Shown: positions 45,562 through 55,156, counted from the stretch's first letter. The stretch is 64,000 bases of DNA from an uncultured bacterium (GCA_905215345.1 CAJMPR010000018.1:18485-82484); one strand, 5' to 3'. Notes: generated by a model from the sequence alone, not told the origin. Made by a program: numbers and translations.

Positions 45562-46710
45562 ATGAAGTATTACTTGATTGTTGGTGAAGCTTCCGGCGAC
45601 TTGCATGCGTCTCATCTGATGTCTGCATTAAAAAGGGAAGATCCACAAGCGGAGTTCCGTTTTTTCGGTGGTGACCTGATGGCGGCAGTCGGTGGAACGA
45701 TGGTGAAGCATTATAAGGAATTGGCATATATGGGCTTTATCCCTGTGTTGTTGCACCTGCGTACTATCTTTGCCAATATGAGACGTTGTAAGGAAGATAT
45801 TGTCTCTTGGCAACCGGATGTGTTGATTCTGGTAGATTATCCGGGTTTCAACCTGAATATAGCCAAATTTATTCATGCTAATACACGGGTTCCTGTCTTT
45901 TATTATATCTCTCCCAAGATATGGGCATGGAAAGAGTACCGCATCAAGAATATAAAAAAAGATATTGACGAATTGTTTTCTATTCTTCCTTTCGAAGTGG
46001 AGTTCTTTGAAGGTAAGCATTCGTATCCTATACATTATATAGGCAATCCGACGGTAGATGAGGTTACGGAATTCCGCACTATTCACACAGAAACATGGGA
46101 TGAGTTTGCACAGGTTAACGGACTTTCATCCAAACCTGTCATAGCCTTGTTGGCAGGTAGCCGTAAACAGGAAATTAAAGACAACTTGCCGGATATGCTT
46201 CGGGCGGCTTCTTCTTTCCCCGACTATCAATTAGTCCTGGCAGGTGCTCCGGGTATTTCTCCAGACTATTATAAAGAATATATAGGTCGGGCAGATGTAA
46301 ATATTATCTTTAACCAGACCTTCTCGCTATTGCTACATGCCGAGGCGGCATTAGTTACTTCAGGAACTGCAACCCTGGAGACTGCTTTGTTCCGGGTGCC
46401 ACAGGTTGTGTGTTATCATACGCCTATAGGGAAGATTATTGCTTTTTTGAAGCGGCATATATTGAAAGTCAGGTATATTTCGTTGGTAAACCTTATTGCC
46501 GACCGTGAAGTGGTAAAAGAGTTGGTTGCTGATACGATGACTGTTGAGCAGATACAGGATGAACTTTACCGTATCTTATATGATAAGGTGTACCGGAAAC
46601 AGATGCTTGACGGATACGAATATATGGCATCGCGTTTAGGGGAGACGGGTGCTCCCGGAAGGGCTGCTCATGAAATGGTGGAGTTACTTAAGAAACGTTT
46701 CAAAAAATAG
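45562..46710 (+). CDS. lpxB: Lipid-A-disaccharide synthase
   Basis: A 382-residue glycosyltransferase (GT19) that joins lipid X and UDP-2,3-diacylglucosamine in lipid A synthesis. Motifs: LIVGEASGDLHASHLMSAL, VFYYISPKIWAWKEYRIKN, LLAGSRKQEIKDNLP and TSGTATLETALFRVPQVV. Full length. Second gene of surE-lpxB, followed by a terminator at 46742-46769. Confidence 0.96.
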   Translation: MKYYLIVGEASGDLHASHLMSALKREDPQAEFRFFGGDLMAAVGGTMVKHYKELAYMGFIPVLLHLRTIFANMRRCKEDIVSWQPDVLILVDYPGFNLNIAKFIHANTRVPVFYYISPKIWAWKEYRIKNIKKDIDELFSILPFEVEFFEGKHSYPIHYIGNPTVDEVTEFRTIHTETWDEFAQVNGLSSKPVIALLAGSRKQEIKDNLPDMLRAASSFPDYQLVLAGAPGISPDYYKEYIGRADVNIIFNQTFSLLLHAEAALVTSGTATLETALFRVPQVVCYHTPIGKIIAFLKRHILKVRYISLVNLIADREVVKELVADTMTVEQIQDELYRILYDKVYRKQMLDGYEYMASRLGETGAPGRAAHEMVELLKKRFKK

Positions 46711-46741
46711 TAGAATATATAATTTCTTGTTAAAAGGAAAG

Positions 46742-46769
46742 AAGCCGGTGCAGTAAATGCCCGGCTTTT
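46742..46769 (+). terminator. Terminator after lpxB
   Basis: AAGCCGG (46742-46748) pairs with CCGGCTT (46761-46767), followed by a short T-run. It ends shortly before the NigD-like gene. Confidence 0.7.
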
Positions 46770-46806
46770 GTATTTTCTAAACAGAAATAAACGAAAAACT
46801 TTAATT

Positions 46807-47550
46807 ATGAAAAAACTACATTGGTTATTTATGGCGATATGTTTGGCTGTGCTGCCCGTATTGCAATCGTGCGACGACAATGATGGATATTCAGTTGATG
46901 GTTTTACTCCTCCTTTATGGGCTACATTACGTATGACAGGTAATGCCTTTTATCTGGATTGTGATGTATGGGGAACACTTTGGCCGGTTAATACGGATTT
47001 AGGATGGTATGAGCCGATAGACGGGCGACGGGTGATTACGATTTTTACTCCTCTCTCGGATAAATATGGTGAGTATGATCATGCCGTAAAGTTGTTGAGG
47101 CTATATGATGTGCTGACCAAGGAGGTAGAAACACTGACCCCTGAGAATGAAGCAGAGTTCGGTGATGATCCTGTACTGGTTAATAAAGGGGATATTGGTA
47201 TTAGTGGTGGTTATATGAATATCATCTTTATTCAGAATTTGCCATCCAAGACGAAGCATCGCATTAGTCTTGTACGTCCACAGGATGACGATGACTTGTA
47301 CGCGGGTGATGGCTATATCCATTTGGAGCTCCGTTATAATAATTATGATGATCAGACTGGCTTTCATAAGCCCGGAGCTGTATCCTATAATTTGAATAGT
47401 CTGGATATAACGTCTGAAACGAAGGGTATCAAATTGAAACTGAACTCTGAAGTAAATGGTGAAGTGGAATTGACGTTCGATTTGAAAAGTACCGAAGGTA
47501 ATATAGAAAAAATGAAAGATCTGGATTTATCACAGATGCAATTGAAGTAA
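46807..47550 (+). CDS. NigD-like lipoprotein
   Basis: A 247-residue lipoprotein of the NigD-like family, with lipobox VLQSC (Cys about 22) and the typical mature start DDNDGYSVDG, then RMTGNAFYLDCDVWGTLWPV and GGYMNIIFIQNLPS. NigD is known from a bacteriocin-immunity locus of Prevotella (nigABCD), but NigD-like lipoproteins are common in Bacteroides without that locus, and none of the other nig genes is here. The start at 46807 gives a proper signal peptide. Confidence 0.85.
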   Translation: MKKLHWLFMAICLAVLPVLQSCDDNDGYSVDGFTPPLWATLRMTGNAFYLDCDVWGTLWPVNTDLGWYEPIDGRRVITIFTPLSDKYGEYDHAVKLLRLYDVLTKEVETLTPENEAEFGDDPVLVNKGDIGISGGYMNIIFIQNLPSKTKHRISLVRPQDDDDLYAGDGYIHLELRYNNYDDQTGFHKPGAVSYNLNSLDITSETKGIKLKLNSEVNGEVELTFDLKSTEGNIEKMKDLDLSQMQLK

Positions 47551-47580
47551 AACACAGATAAATTATTGCCATTCAAAACG

Positions 47581-47627
47581 AAGCGAAGAATTATTTCTCA
47601 TCTTTTGTGAGAATAGATTCTTCGCTT
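47581..47627. terminator. Bidirectional terminator between the NigD-like gene and cdsA
   Basis: AAGCGAAGAAT (47581-47591) and ATTCTTCGCTT (47617-47627) are exact complements; an inner TTCTCA / TGAGAA pair (47595-47600 and 47608-47613) extends the hairpin. Confidence 0.85.
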
Positions 47628-47686
47628 TATTCTTAGATATAGTAGATATCCTTGCTTTGTTATATCAAATAGATACAGCTATATTT

Positions 47687-48529
47687 TTATTTGAACATCG
47701 TCAATACATACAAGTAAACCACTGCTGCCGGAATTGCCATCAGTGCACTATCAAAACGGTCGAGCATTCCACCATGTCCGGGCAGGATATTCCCGGAATC
47801 TTTAATACCAAGTTGACGTTTCATCAATGATTCCGTCAAGTCTCCCCACGTACCGAAAATCACGACAATTGCAGCCAGTCCGGCCCATTGCCACATAGGC
47901 ATGAAAGGGAAAAAAGGAGCAAAAACAAAGGAAGAAGCTATTGAGAATATGGCTCCACCAATACTGCCTTCCCATGATTTCTTAGGAGAGATGCGCTCGA
48001 ACAAACGGTGTTTGCCGATTAAAGAACCTACACAATACGCCCCGGTGTCACTTAGCCAGATAAAGACAAAAATAGAAAGTGGCAGAATAGGGTTGTAGGT
48101 TACACTGCTGGTTTCCGGGGTATTTTGGAAAGCAAGTACGTTCAGTAAGGCAAAAGGCAATGCTACATATAACTGACTCAGCATTGAGAAAGCCCAATTA
48201 CCGATAGGGTTTTTCTTCTTCAGATACAGCTCTGTAATCATCAGGTAAAGGAGTAATCCCAAGTATGGTAAGAATACGCGTGCATCGGCGGCCGAGGTAC
48301 AGAACCCCATCAATGCAAGAAACAAATAAGCTCCACCTAAAGCGGTAATTGTTCTGTTTATAGCTACTTCTCCATTCCGATTGACCAAGTTGGCGAACTC
48401 ATGTACGCTTAGCGCACTGATAATGGTGAATAAAATACCAAATGAGAGGGGGCTGTAAAGAATACAGCCCACCAATACGACTACAAATAACGCACCTGTA
48501 ATAGTACGTTGTATGAAATTACTTTTCAC
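47687..48529 (-). CDS. cdsA: Phosphatidate cytidylyltransferase
   Basis: A 280-residue inner-membrane enzyme making CDP-diacylglycerol from phosphatidic acid and CTP, the branch point for phospholipids. About eight TM helices; the CDS signature is DTGAYCVGSLIGKHRLFERI, SPKKSWEGSIGG and, near the C-terminus, KDSGNILPGHGGMLDRFDS. It is the third gene of rsfS-ftsH-cdsA, 12 nt after ftsH. Confidence 0.95.
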   Translation of the reverse strand: MKSNFIQRTITGALFVVVLVGCILYSPLSFGILFTIISALSVHEFANLVNRNGEVAINRTITALGGAYLFLALMGFCTSAADARVFLPYLGLLLYLMITELYLKKKNPIGNWAFSMLSQLYVALPFALLNVLAFQNTPETSSVTYNPILPLSIFVFIWLSDTGAYCVGSLIGKHRLFERISPKKSWEGSIGGAIFSIASSFVFAPFFPFMPMWQWAGLAAIVVIFGTWGDLTESLMKRQLGIKDSGNILPGHGGMLDRFDSALMAIPAAVVYLYVLTMFK

Positions 48530-48541
48530 GGTGTTTCCGTT

Positions 48542-50659
48542 TTAGTTTTTAGATTCAGTTTCGTTAGGAGAATCTGCAGACTGGTTGTTACCAGCGGATT
48601 TATCATTGTCAGCTACTTGTCCGTTTCCGGCGATATCTGCTTCATTAACATCCTTGCTTTCTTCTGCTTTTACTTCTTTTACAGCCTCCTGAGCTTTGAT
48701 AGCTTCCTGTTCTTCAACTTCCTTCAATTCTTTTGAAGCTTTGCTGGCGCTGATAATTTCTTCCGAACGTGAAGCCCATGGACGCTTGCCAAAGATATGT
48801 TCCACATCTTCCGCAAAAATCACTTCTTTATCTATCAATAATTGTGCCAACTGGTTGTGCCCGTCTTTATGGTCAGACAACAGCTTCTTGGCACGTTCAT
48901 ATTGCTCATTGACCATTTGTTTTACTTCTTCATCGATCAGTTCGGCAGTTTTTTCGCTGTACGGACGATTGAAAGAGTATTCCTCATTATTGTAATAACA
49001 AAGGTTGGGCAACTTGTCGCTCATTCCTAAATAGGCAATCATACCGTATGCCTGTTTTGTAACGCGTTCCAGGTCATTCATTGCACCGGTTGATATTCTA
49101 CCTAAGAACAGGTCTTCTGCAGCACGTCCACCTAAGGTAGCGCACATTTCATCCAACATTTGCTCTTTGGTCGTAATCTGCCGTTCTTCGGGCAAATACC
49201 AGGCAGCACCTAAAGCGCGTCCACGGGGTACAATCGTAACTTTAATCAGAGGATTGGCATACTCCAGTAACCAGGAGATACTGGCGTGTCCAGCCTCATG
49301 CATGGCAATAGAGCGACGTTCGGCTTCGGTAGTGATTTTAGTTTTCTTTTCCAAACCACCTACAATTCGGTCTACGGCATCCAGAAAATCCTGTTTTTCC
49401 ACGAATTTCTTGCCATGGCGGGCTGCGATAAGTGCGGCTTCATTGCAGACATTGGCTATGTCGGCGCCGGAGAATCCCGGAGTCTGGCGTGCCAATAATT
49501 CAACATCCACAGTATTGTCTATTTTAATGGGGCGCAGGTGAACTCCGAATACTTCCTTACGCTCATTTAAATCTGGCAGGTCAACGTGAATTTGACGGTC
49601 AAAACGTCCGGCACGTAACAAAGCCTTATCCAGAACATCTACTCGGTTGGTTGCAGCGAGGATGATTACACCACTGTTGGATCCAAATCCATCCATCTCA
49701 GTAAGCAATTGATTCAACGTATTTTCGCGCTCATCATTACCACCCATTGCGGCAGCTTTGGCGCGGGCACGTCCTACGGCATCAATTTCATCAATAAATA
49801 CGATACATGGTGCTTTCTCTTTTGCCTGGCGGAATAAATCACGGACACGGGAAGCACCCACGCCAACAAACATTTCCACAAAGTCAGAACCTGCCAATGA
49901 GAAGAACGGTACATTTGCCTCTCCTGCTACTGCCTTGGCTAATAATGTTTTACCTGTTCCAGGAGGGCCTACAAGTAATGCACCCTTAGGAATTTTACCT
50001 CCTAAATCTGTATATTTTTGCGGTTCCTTAAGAAACTCTACGATTTCTTCTACTTCTTGTTTAGCTTCGGCAAGTCCGGCCACATCCTTGAATGTGACTT
50101 TCACCGGTGAATTCTTTTCAAATAGTTGAGCCTTTGATTTACCTACGCTGAAGATGCCTCCACCGCCGCCCATGCCACCACCGCCACTCCATCGGCGTGA
50201 CAGGAAAATCCAGAAGCCGATAAGGAATGCAAAAGGCAGAATTTGCCATAGGATTGCGCCAAAGTAGTTCCGTTTCTTTTCGTAGCTGATGGAGCCGTCG
50301 AAGCGGGCTTCGTCTTTCTCTTTCTGTAAGAAATCACCCAAACTCTCGCGTGAAGGTGCTTCCGTTGTGATAAGAGGATTCTTGCCTACACGGCTGGAGT
50401 CGGCACGGAAAACATTCGGTACATATTGCGGTTTGACGTATGCTTCTACTGAGTTGTCATCAAAACCGGTGACTTTGCTTATATAGCCGTTACGTACGTA
50501 TTGCTGGAATTCGTCATAAGGAATGTTTTTGGTAGCTGTATCATTATCATTGGCAAGATACAGTCCCAACAACATCATGGCTATGATCATATACAACCAG
50601 TTCAGATTGAACTTGGGCATATTGGTTTTAGTAGGTTTTTTATTGGTATTATTGTCCAT
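48542..50659 (-). CDS. ftsH: ATP-dependent zinc metalloprotease FtsH
   Basis: A 705-residue membrane protease that degrades misfolded membrane proteins and some regulators. Two TM helices (about 18-36 and 130-148) flank a periplasmic domain; AAA motifs GPPGTGKTLLAKAVAGEA and VFIDEIDAVGRAR; zinc motif MHEAGHASISW. A long acidic C-terminal tail (about 650-705, rich in E, K, A, N, S, D) is typical of Bacteroidetes. It lies between rsfS (9 nt) and cdsA (12 nt). Confidence 0.96.
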   Translation of the reverse strand: MDNNTNKKPTKTNMPKFNLNWLYMIIAMMLLGLYLANDNDTATKNIPYDEFQQYVRNGYISKVTGFDDNSVEAYVKPQYVPNVFRADSSRVGKNPLITTEAPSRESLGDFLQKEKDEARFDGSISYEKKRNYFGAILWQILPFAFLIGFWIFLSRRWSGGGGMGGGGGIFSVGKSKAQLFEKNSPVKVTFKDVAGLAEAKQEVEEIVEFLKEPQKYTDLGGKIPKGALLVGPPGTGKTLLAKAVAGEANVPFFSLAGSDFVEMFVGVGASRVRDLFRQAKEKAPCIVFIDEIDAVGRARAKAAAMGGNDERENTLNQLLTEMDGFGSNSGVIILAATNRVDVLDKALLRAGRFDRQIHVDLPDLNERKEVFGVHLRPIKIDNTVDVELLARQTPGFSGADIANVCNEAALIAARHGKKFVEKQDFLDAVDRIVGGLEKKTKITTEAERRSIAMHEAGHASISWLLEYANPLIKVTIVPRGRALGAAWYLPEERQITTKEQMLDEMCATLGGRAAEDLFLGRISTGAMNDLERVTKQAYGMIAYLGMSDKLPNLCYYNNEEYSFNRPYSEKTAELIDEEVKQMVNEQYERAKKLLSDHKDGHNQLAQLLIDKEVIFAEDVEHIFGKRPWASRSEEIISASKASKELKEVEEQEAIKAQEAVKEVKAEESKDVNEADIAGNGQVADNDKSAGNNQSADSPNETESKN

Positions 50660-50668
50660 AAATCTAAG

Positions 50669-51028
50669 TTAATCGAGGTCGGGAACTTGGGTTAATTTTG
50701 CATCTGCCCAAAGATGCTCCAGATTATAAAACTCACGGGCTTCCGGTAGGAATACGTGAACTAATACATCTGAATAATCCATGGCCACCCATTCTGCATT
50801 GCGTAGTCCATCCACTGCAAAAGGCTTGGTGTCTGCACCTTTGCGGGTGAAATCTTTTACAGACTCCACAATAGCGGCTACTTGACTGGGAGAGTTTCCT
50901 TGACAGATGACGAAGTAATTACATATAGTATCACCTATTTTGGTTAGGTCTGCTATAATGATTTTTTTTCCTTTTTTATCTTGAATTCCTTCTGTTATTT
51001 GTTGAATTAGTTTTTTTGCTTCGTTCAT
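50669..51028 (-). CDS. rsfS: Ribosome silencing factor RsfS
   Basis: A 119-residue protein that binds L14 of the 50S subunit and blocks joining when nutrients are low. Conserved segments: DLTKIGDTICNYFVICQGNS, VDGLRNAEWVAMDYSDVLVH and VFLPEAREFYNLEHLWADA. First gene of the rsfS-ftsH-cdsA group. Confidence 0.95.
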   Translation of the reverse strand: MNEAKKLIQQITEGIQDKKGKKIIIADLTKIGDTICNYFVICQGNSPSQVAAIVESVKDFTRKGADTKPFAVDGLRNAEWVAMDYSDVLVHVFLPEAREFYNLEHLWADAKLTQVPDLD

Positions 51029-51189
51029 TACACATTATTAATTTTAAACAGATGACAAATATACGTTGATTTATTATATCAAACACGTAAAAGAGAAAAA
51101 GTCTTCTGTTTTTTGTTTTTTTTTAGTTATATAATTCTTTGCCTTAGGGTGCCTTATCAGTTTTTAATGAAAAAAATGGCGTAATTTGT

Positions 51190-51218
51190 TTTGATTTCTC
51201 GAAATCTTTGTATCTTTG
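51190..51218 (+). promoter_or_regulatory. Promoter of tRNA-Gln
   Basis: TTTG at 51190-51193 and TATCTTTG at 51211-51218 (17 nt between; an alternative TTTG at 51185-51188 gives 22). The -7 box lies 30 nt before the tRNA. Confidence 0.55.
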
Positions 51219-51248
51219 CAACCGCAAATCAGAAATGACTTGATTTAT

Positions 51249-51319
51249 TGGGCTATGGTGTAATGGTAACACTACAGATTCTGGTCCTGTCATTCCAAGT
51301 TCGAATCTTGGTAGCCCAA
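51249..51319 (+). tRNA. tRNA-Gln (anticodon CTG)
   Basis: A 71-nt cloverleaf: acceptor stem TGGGCTA with TAGCCCA, D-stem GTGT/ACAC, anticodon loop TTCTGGT with anticodon CTG, T-stem CCAAG/CTTGG with loop TTCGAAT and discriminator A. The lowest anticodon-stem pair near the loop is A-C rather than a Watson-Crick pair. The CCA end is not encoded. A promoter precedes it and a terminator follows. Confidence 0.92.
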
Positions 51320-51324
51320 CAAGG

Positions 51325-51357
51325 AAGCTTCGTCAAATATACTGGCGAGGCTTTTTT
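51325..51357 (+). terminator. Terminator of tRNA-Gln
   Basis: AAGCTTCG (51325-51332) pairs with CGAGGCTT (51346-51353) with one G-T, followed by a T-run. Confidence 0.7.
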
Positions 51358-51397
51358 GTTTTTACCGGTAATGCTTCTGAAACCCGGAAATATTCAG

Positions 51398-51405
51398 TAA
51401 TTTTG
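51398..51405 (+). promoter_or_regulatory. -7 box upstream of the PurH-like gene
   Basis: TAATTTTG fits TAnnTTTG, 27 nt before the start codon. No clear -33 TTTG. Confidence 0.4.
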
Positions 51406-51432
51406 CCGCCATTCAACTCAAACTGAAAAATT

Positions 51433-52611
51433 ATGGCAAAGGAATTATCATTGAAGTATGGCTGTAACCCTAATCAAAAGCCGGCCCGCATTTTTATGCA
51501 GGAGGGTGAGCTGCCTATCGAAGTCTTGAATGGACGGCCGGGATATATTAATTTTATGGATGCACTGAACGGGTGGCAGTTGGTAAAAGAATTGCAAGAA
51601 GCTACGGGAATGCCCGCCGCAACTTCATTCAAACATGTCAGTCCGGCTGGTGCAGCTATAGGCTTGGAGTTGGATGATACGATGAAAAAGATTTATTTTG
51701 TCGACAATTTGCCGCTTTCACCGCTTGCCAATGCCTATGTACGGGCTCGTGGTGCTGACCGCATGTCTTCTTATGGTGATTTCATTGCTTTGAGTGATAT
51801 CTGCGATGAAGCTACCGCTCGTTTTATTAATCGTGAAGTTTCCGACGGCGTTATTGCTCCGGGATATACAGATGAGGCACTTGAAATATTGAAAGAGAAG
51901 CGTAAGGGAACTTACAATGTAATCAAGGTTGATCCGAATTATAAACCTGCTCCGATTGAACATAAAGATGTGTTTGGTATTACATTTGAACAGGGGCGTA
52001 ATGAGATAAAACTGAACGGCGATGAACTGTTTGCTAATATTCCTACTCGGAATAAAAACTTTTCTGAGTCGGTCAAACGTGATTTGATGATAGCACTTAT
52101 TACCCTGAAGTATACCCAGTCAAACTCTGTATGTTATGTTAAGGATGGACAGGCAATCGGTATCGGTGCCGGACAGCAGAGTCGGATTCACTGTACCCGT
52201 TTGGCAGGAAATAAAGCTGATATCTGGTATTTACGTCAACATCCGAAAGTGTTGAATTTGCCTTGGATAGATAAGATACGCCGTGCCGATCGTGATAATA
52301 CTATTGATGTTTATATCAGTGACGATTACGATGATGTATTGGGCGACGGTATTTGGCAAGAGTTCTTTACTGAGAAGCCGGAAGTTCTGACCCGTGAAGA
52401 AAAACGCACGTGGTTGAATACATTGAAAGGCGTTGCACTTGGTTCTGACGCTTTTTTTCCATTTGGTGACAATATTGAACGGGCTCATAAGAGTGGAGTG
52501 GAATATATAGCTCAAGCGGGTGGCTCGGTACGTGACGATCATGTTATTGAAACGTGTGACAAGTATGGTATAACGATGGCATTTACAGGAATACGTCTAT
52601 TTCATCATTAA
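51433..52611 (+). CDS. AICAR transformylase-only PurH homologue
   Basis: A 392-residue protein with the AICARFT (phosphoribosylaminoimidazolecarboxamide formyltransferase) domain only. Visible family motifs are LKYGCNPNQKPA, ATSFKHVSPAGAA, IALKYTQSNSVCYVKDGQAI-like (ITLKYTQSNSVCYVK) and IGIGAGQQSRIHCTRLAG. The N-terminal IMP cyclohydrolase (MGS-like) domain of bifunctional PurH is absent. Bacteroides usually also have a full PurH elsewhere, so this is probably a second transformylase; the formyl donor is not clear from sequence. Confidence 0.88.
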   Translation: MAKELSLKYGCNPNQKPARIFMQEGELPIEVLNGRPGYINFMDALNGWQLVKELQEATGMPAATSFKHVSPAGAAIGLELDDTMKKIYFVDNLPLSPLANAYVRARGADRMSSYGDFIALSDICDEATARFINREVSDGVIAPGYTDEALEILKEKRKGTYNVIKVDPNYKPAPIEHKDVFGITFEQGRNEIKLNGDELFANIPTRNKNFSESVKRDLMIALITLKYTQSNSVCYVKDGQAIGIGAGQQSRIHCTRLAGNKADIWYLRQHPKVLNLPWIDKIRRADRDNTIDVYISDDYDDVLGDGIWQEFFTEKPEVLTREEKRTWLNTLKGVALGSDAFFPFGDNIERAHKSGVEYIAQAGGSVRDDHVIETCDKYGITMAFTGIRLFHH

Positions 52612-52651
52612 AAAAAAGCAGGTACGGTTTTTTGCCGTACCTGCTTTTTTT
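52611..52651. terminator. Bidirectional terminator
   Basis: A 17-nt perfect inverted repeat (52611-52627 and 52635-52651; core GCAGGTACGG / CCGTACCTGC) with terminal A- and T-runs, between convergent purH-like and PL8 genes. Confidence 0.92.
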
Positions 52652-52652
52652 A

Positions 52653-55064
52653 TTACATGATTATTACATCCATGTCTGCCTTCAAAATTTCTTGGCTTTG
52701 GGGATCTTTAATCTGTATATCTACCACTTTACCATTCTTTTTCTTGATTTGAACGAGGCAAGGTTTCAGTGCTTTTATTTTCATTTGACCATCGTCAAAT
52801 ATGCCGGGATTATAAAAGACAATTTGTAACAATCCTATTTTCTCATTGCTTACTGCCTGAACATTTATATCGTTTCGTTCTATTTTTACTTCCTTTGGTG
52901 AGTATCTTTTTAAATCTTCCGGACGATTAACTCCCGGTACAATAATATATGCATAAGATGCATTTTCAGGAGAAATACCATGGTTGATAGTCAGATTGAA
53001 TACTGGTAAACTGACTTCTGCGGGAGAATAATTAAAGTTGATTTTTGCCCAGTTTCCTTTCTGCTCTCCAATTTTTAATTTTAGGTGGTTATTCTGTGGA
53101 AAAAAATAAGCGATACTATCGTGCCATATCCACTCCGGTGTTTTATCAAAGGTGAATTGTCCTTTGGTGGCCTTTTGAATAGTTTTACCGGTGTTGATCC
53201 AGACGCTGCCGTCCAAATGGCATTGATTGATGGTAGTAATGATATTTTTGGGTAGTTCAGAACAGATACCTGCACCCAGGCAAATCACCTCTTTATCAAA
53301 CATAAACCATGACTTTCGGGCCTTTATCCCGTAATCATTCATATTGAAAGTCATTACACCATATTTACCGTCGGATACTCCACCGGTAAATGTGCAAGTT
53401 CCTTTAGTTCCCCAATCAGCGGGATTACGCTCTTCACCTGTTGGTACCGTGGTTCCCGGGATTTTGTCCCATTCCCATACAGGGAAAATATCTGTATATT
53501 CATTCCCGTTTACACGGATATTGGTAGCACCATCACTCATATATGTTCCATACAGATTTTCACCGTTTCCACTTTCGGTTTTATTGGTACGTATCGAAGC
53601 GGTGCGAACGGAAAAATCGTAATCCTTGCGATTGTGTAACATGTAGTCCGAGCAATAATACATCGTATTTCGGTCCGAACGTTGATAAAAGGCTTTTTGA
53701 GTGAGAAAGCGTCGTGCAATGGTGGCGTATTCTCCAGTATGGTCGGGATCAAGTATCTCAAGTTTTTTGAATAATGGAGCGCAATCTCCATAGTCCAATG
53801 TCCCTTTACGACTGACACCTCTTCCGGTTACACTGAAATCTAAATGTCTGCCACGGAACACATTCAGGTAAGTATTGCGCGTGAAATCTGAAAATAAATT
53901 GAGCTTTTCGTTGTTCATGGCATATTTTGTTCCATTCAATATATTGCCCATTCGTATGATATTATCAACAAAAACAGTTCCATATCCACCAATGTAGAGT
54001 TGTGGCCCATGCTGCTGATAAGACATATCTTCCCGAATACCTTCTGTTGTGACAATTTTTACCGGATAGAATATTTCATCGGAATTTACACGGACGATGC
54101 TATCGTTTTTCAATAGACATCCTCTTATCAAATGATGAATGGCAATATCCATTTTATTAGCACCGGTCCATTTGCGCGGATCACTTTGGGCACTCATCGA
54201 CTTAAAGATCGGATTGCAGATTTCCCGGGATAACTTCTTCTGACCTGCATCCATCAAGGCCAGGAGCGAGGCTTGCGTTTGCGGCACGGAGATTTGATTA
54301 TACCACCAGTTGTAGCATTTAGGATTTTGTTGTTCCCAGTATTTTAAGGCTGCTCTAATAGCATTGTACAATACTTCATTACCAAAGTATGCAGAACGTT
54401 TGTCGGTATACGACGTCGCAATTGTAACCAATCGTTTCAAGTGATCCACCGGTTCCCAGTTTGTACGAAAGAAACAAGTATAATCCAAATCGTTCCATTT
54501 TCCTTCCGGGGTCATGGAGCGCAACAGACTTTCGGTAGCGGTATCTGTTTGTTTTGGAGATGCTTTTTCATAAATATCGGTACGGATACGTTCAAGGATG
54601 CGTTCGTATTCGTCTTGTGAAGATGGTACTGTTCCTTGACAACGTTTTCCGTTGACAGGATTGAAGTAATTTGAGTAAACTGGCGCATCATGCTTTACAC
54701 AACCGGCTATTTCCAGGTTGACCACTTCTTTCTTTACTCTGTTGGTGTATACCTTGGCAACGAGATTGATATTTGTCTCTTTTCTCTCTTTAGGGTGGTA
54801 AAACAGTCGGATTACTCCTTTCTCTCCCGGTTGGTAGGCATCTTTTGACCATTCGGCCGAGGTGCATCCGCAACTGGTGATTACATTATTAATTAATAAC
54901 GGTTTGTCACCCGTATTTGTAAATTGGAACTCATGGCTTACATCTCCGTCTTTCTCTTGAATAGTCCCCCATTCAATTTTTGTCTTTGAAAAGGTTATTT
55001 CTTGTGCTTTTAAAAGACTGCTTGTCATTAGCAATATTAGACTTAAGATTTGAATTTTTTTCAT
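52653..55064 (-). CDS. Secreted DUF1573-PL8 fusion, probable glycosaminoglycan or related lyase
   Basis: An 803-residue secreted protein. Signal peptide about 1-20 (SSLLKAQ); an Ig-like DUF1573 domain about 22-125 (FQFTNTGDKPLLINNVITSCGCTSAEW); then a polysaccharide lyase family 8 alpha-toroid and C-terminal beta-sandwiches. PL8 catalytic-site motifs are recognisable: CYNWWYNQISVPQ (Asn), SYQQHGPQLYIGGYG (His and Tyr) and FSVTGRGVSRKG (Arg). PL8 members act on hyaluronan, chondroitin or xanthan; which one cannot be told. There is no SusC/D pair nearby. Confidence 0.85.
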   Translation of the reverse strand: MKKIQILSLILLMTSSLLKAQEITFSKTKIEWGTIQEKDGDVSHEFQFTNTGDKPLLINNVITSCGCTSAEWSKDAYQPGEKGVIRLFYHPKERKETNINLVAKVYTNRVKKEVVNLEIAGCVKHDAPVYSNYFNPVNGKRCQGTVPSSQDEYERILERIRTDIYEKASPKQTDTATESLLRSMTPEGKWNDLDYTCFFRTNWEPVDHLKRLVTIATSYTDKRSAYFGNEVLYNAIRAALKYWEQQNPKCYNWWYNQISVPQTQASLLALMDAGQKKLSREICNPIFKSMSAQSDPRKWTGANKMDIAIHHLIRGCLLKNDSIVRVNSDEIFYPVKIVTTEGIREDMSYQQHGPQLYIGGYGTVFVDNIIRMGNILNGTKYAMNNEKLNLFSDFTRNTYLNVFRGRHLDFSVTGRGVSRKGTLDYGDCAPLFKKLEILDPDHTGEYATIARRFLTQKAFYQRSDRNTMYYCSDYMLHNRKDYDFSVRTASIRTNKTESGNGENLYGTYMSDGATNIRVNGNEYTDIFPVWEWDKIPGTTVPTGEERNPADWGTKGTCTFTGGVSDGKYGVMTFNMNDYGIKARKSWFMFDKEVICLGAGICSELPKNIITTINQCHLDGSVWINTGKTIQKATKGQFTFDKTPEWIWHDSIAYFFPQNNHLKLKIGEQKGNWAKINFNYSPAEVSLPVFNLTINHGISPENASYAYIIVPGVNRPEDLKRYSPKEVKIERNDINVQAVSNEKIGLLQIVFYNPGIFDDGQMKIKALKPCLVQIKKKNGKVVDIQIKDPQSQEILKADMDVIIM

Positions 55065-55088
55065 AATTTAGTATTAGATAGGATTAGA

Positions 55089-55148
55089 TAAAAAAAGAGG
55101 CTATGCTAAAAGTACTTTACTTTTGGAGCATAACCTCTAACATTTTGA
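55089..55148 (-). terminator. Terminator between the DUF349 and PL8 genes
   Basis: AGAGGCTATGCT (55096-55107) pairs with AGCATAACCTCT (55137-55148) with one mismatch. On the minus strand a T-run (55089-55095) follows. Confidence 0.8.
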
Positions 55149-55156
55149 TTCAATAA

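Noticed and set aside
46807..47550. Bacteriocin immunity locus based on the NigD-like protein
   Set aside because: No nigA, nigB or nigC-like genes are adjacent, and NigD-like lipoproteins are widespread in Bacteroides.
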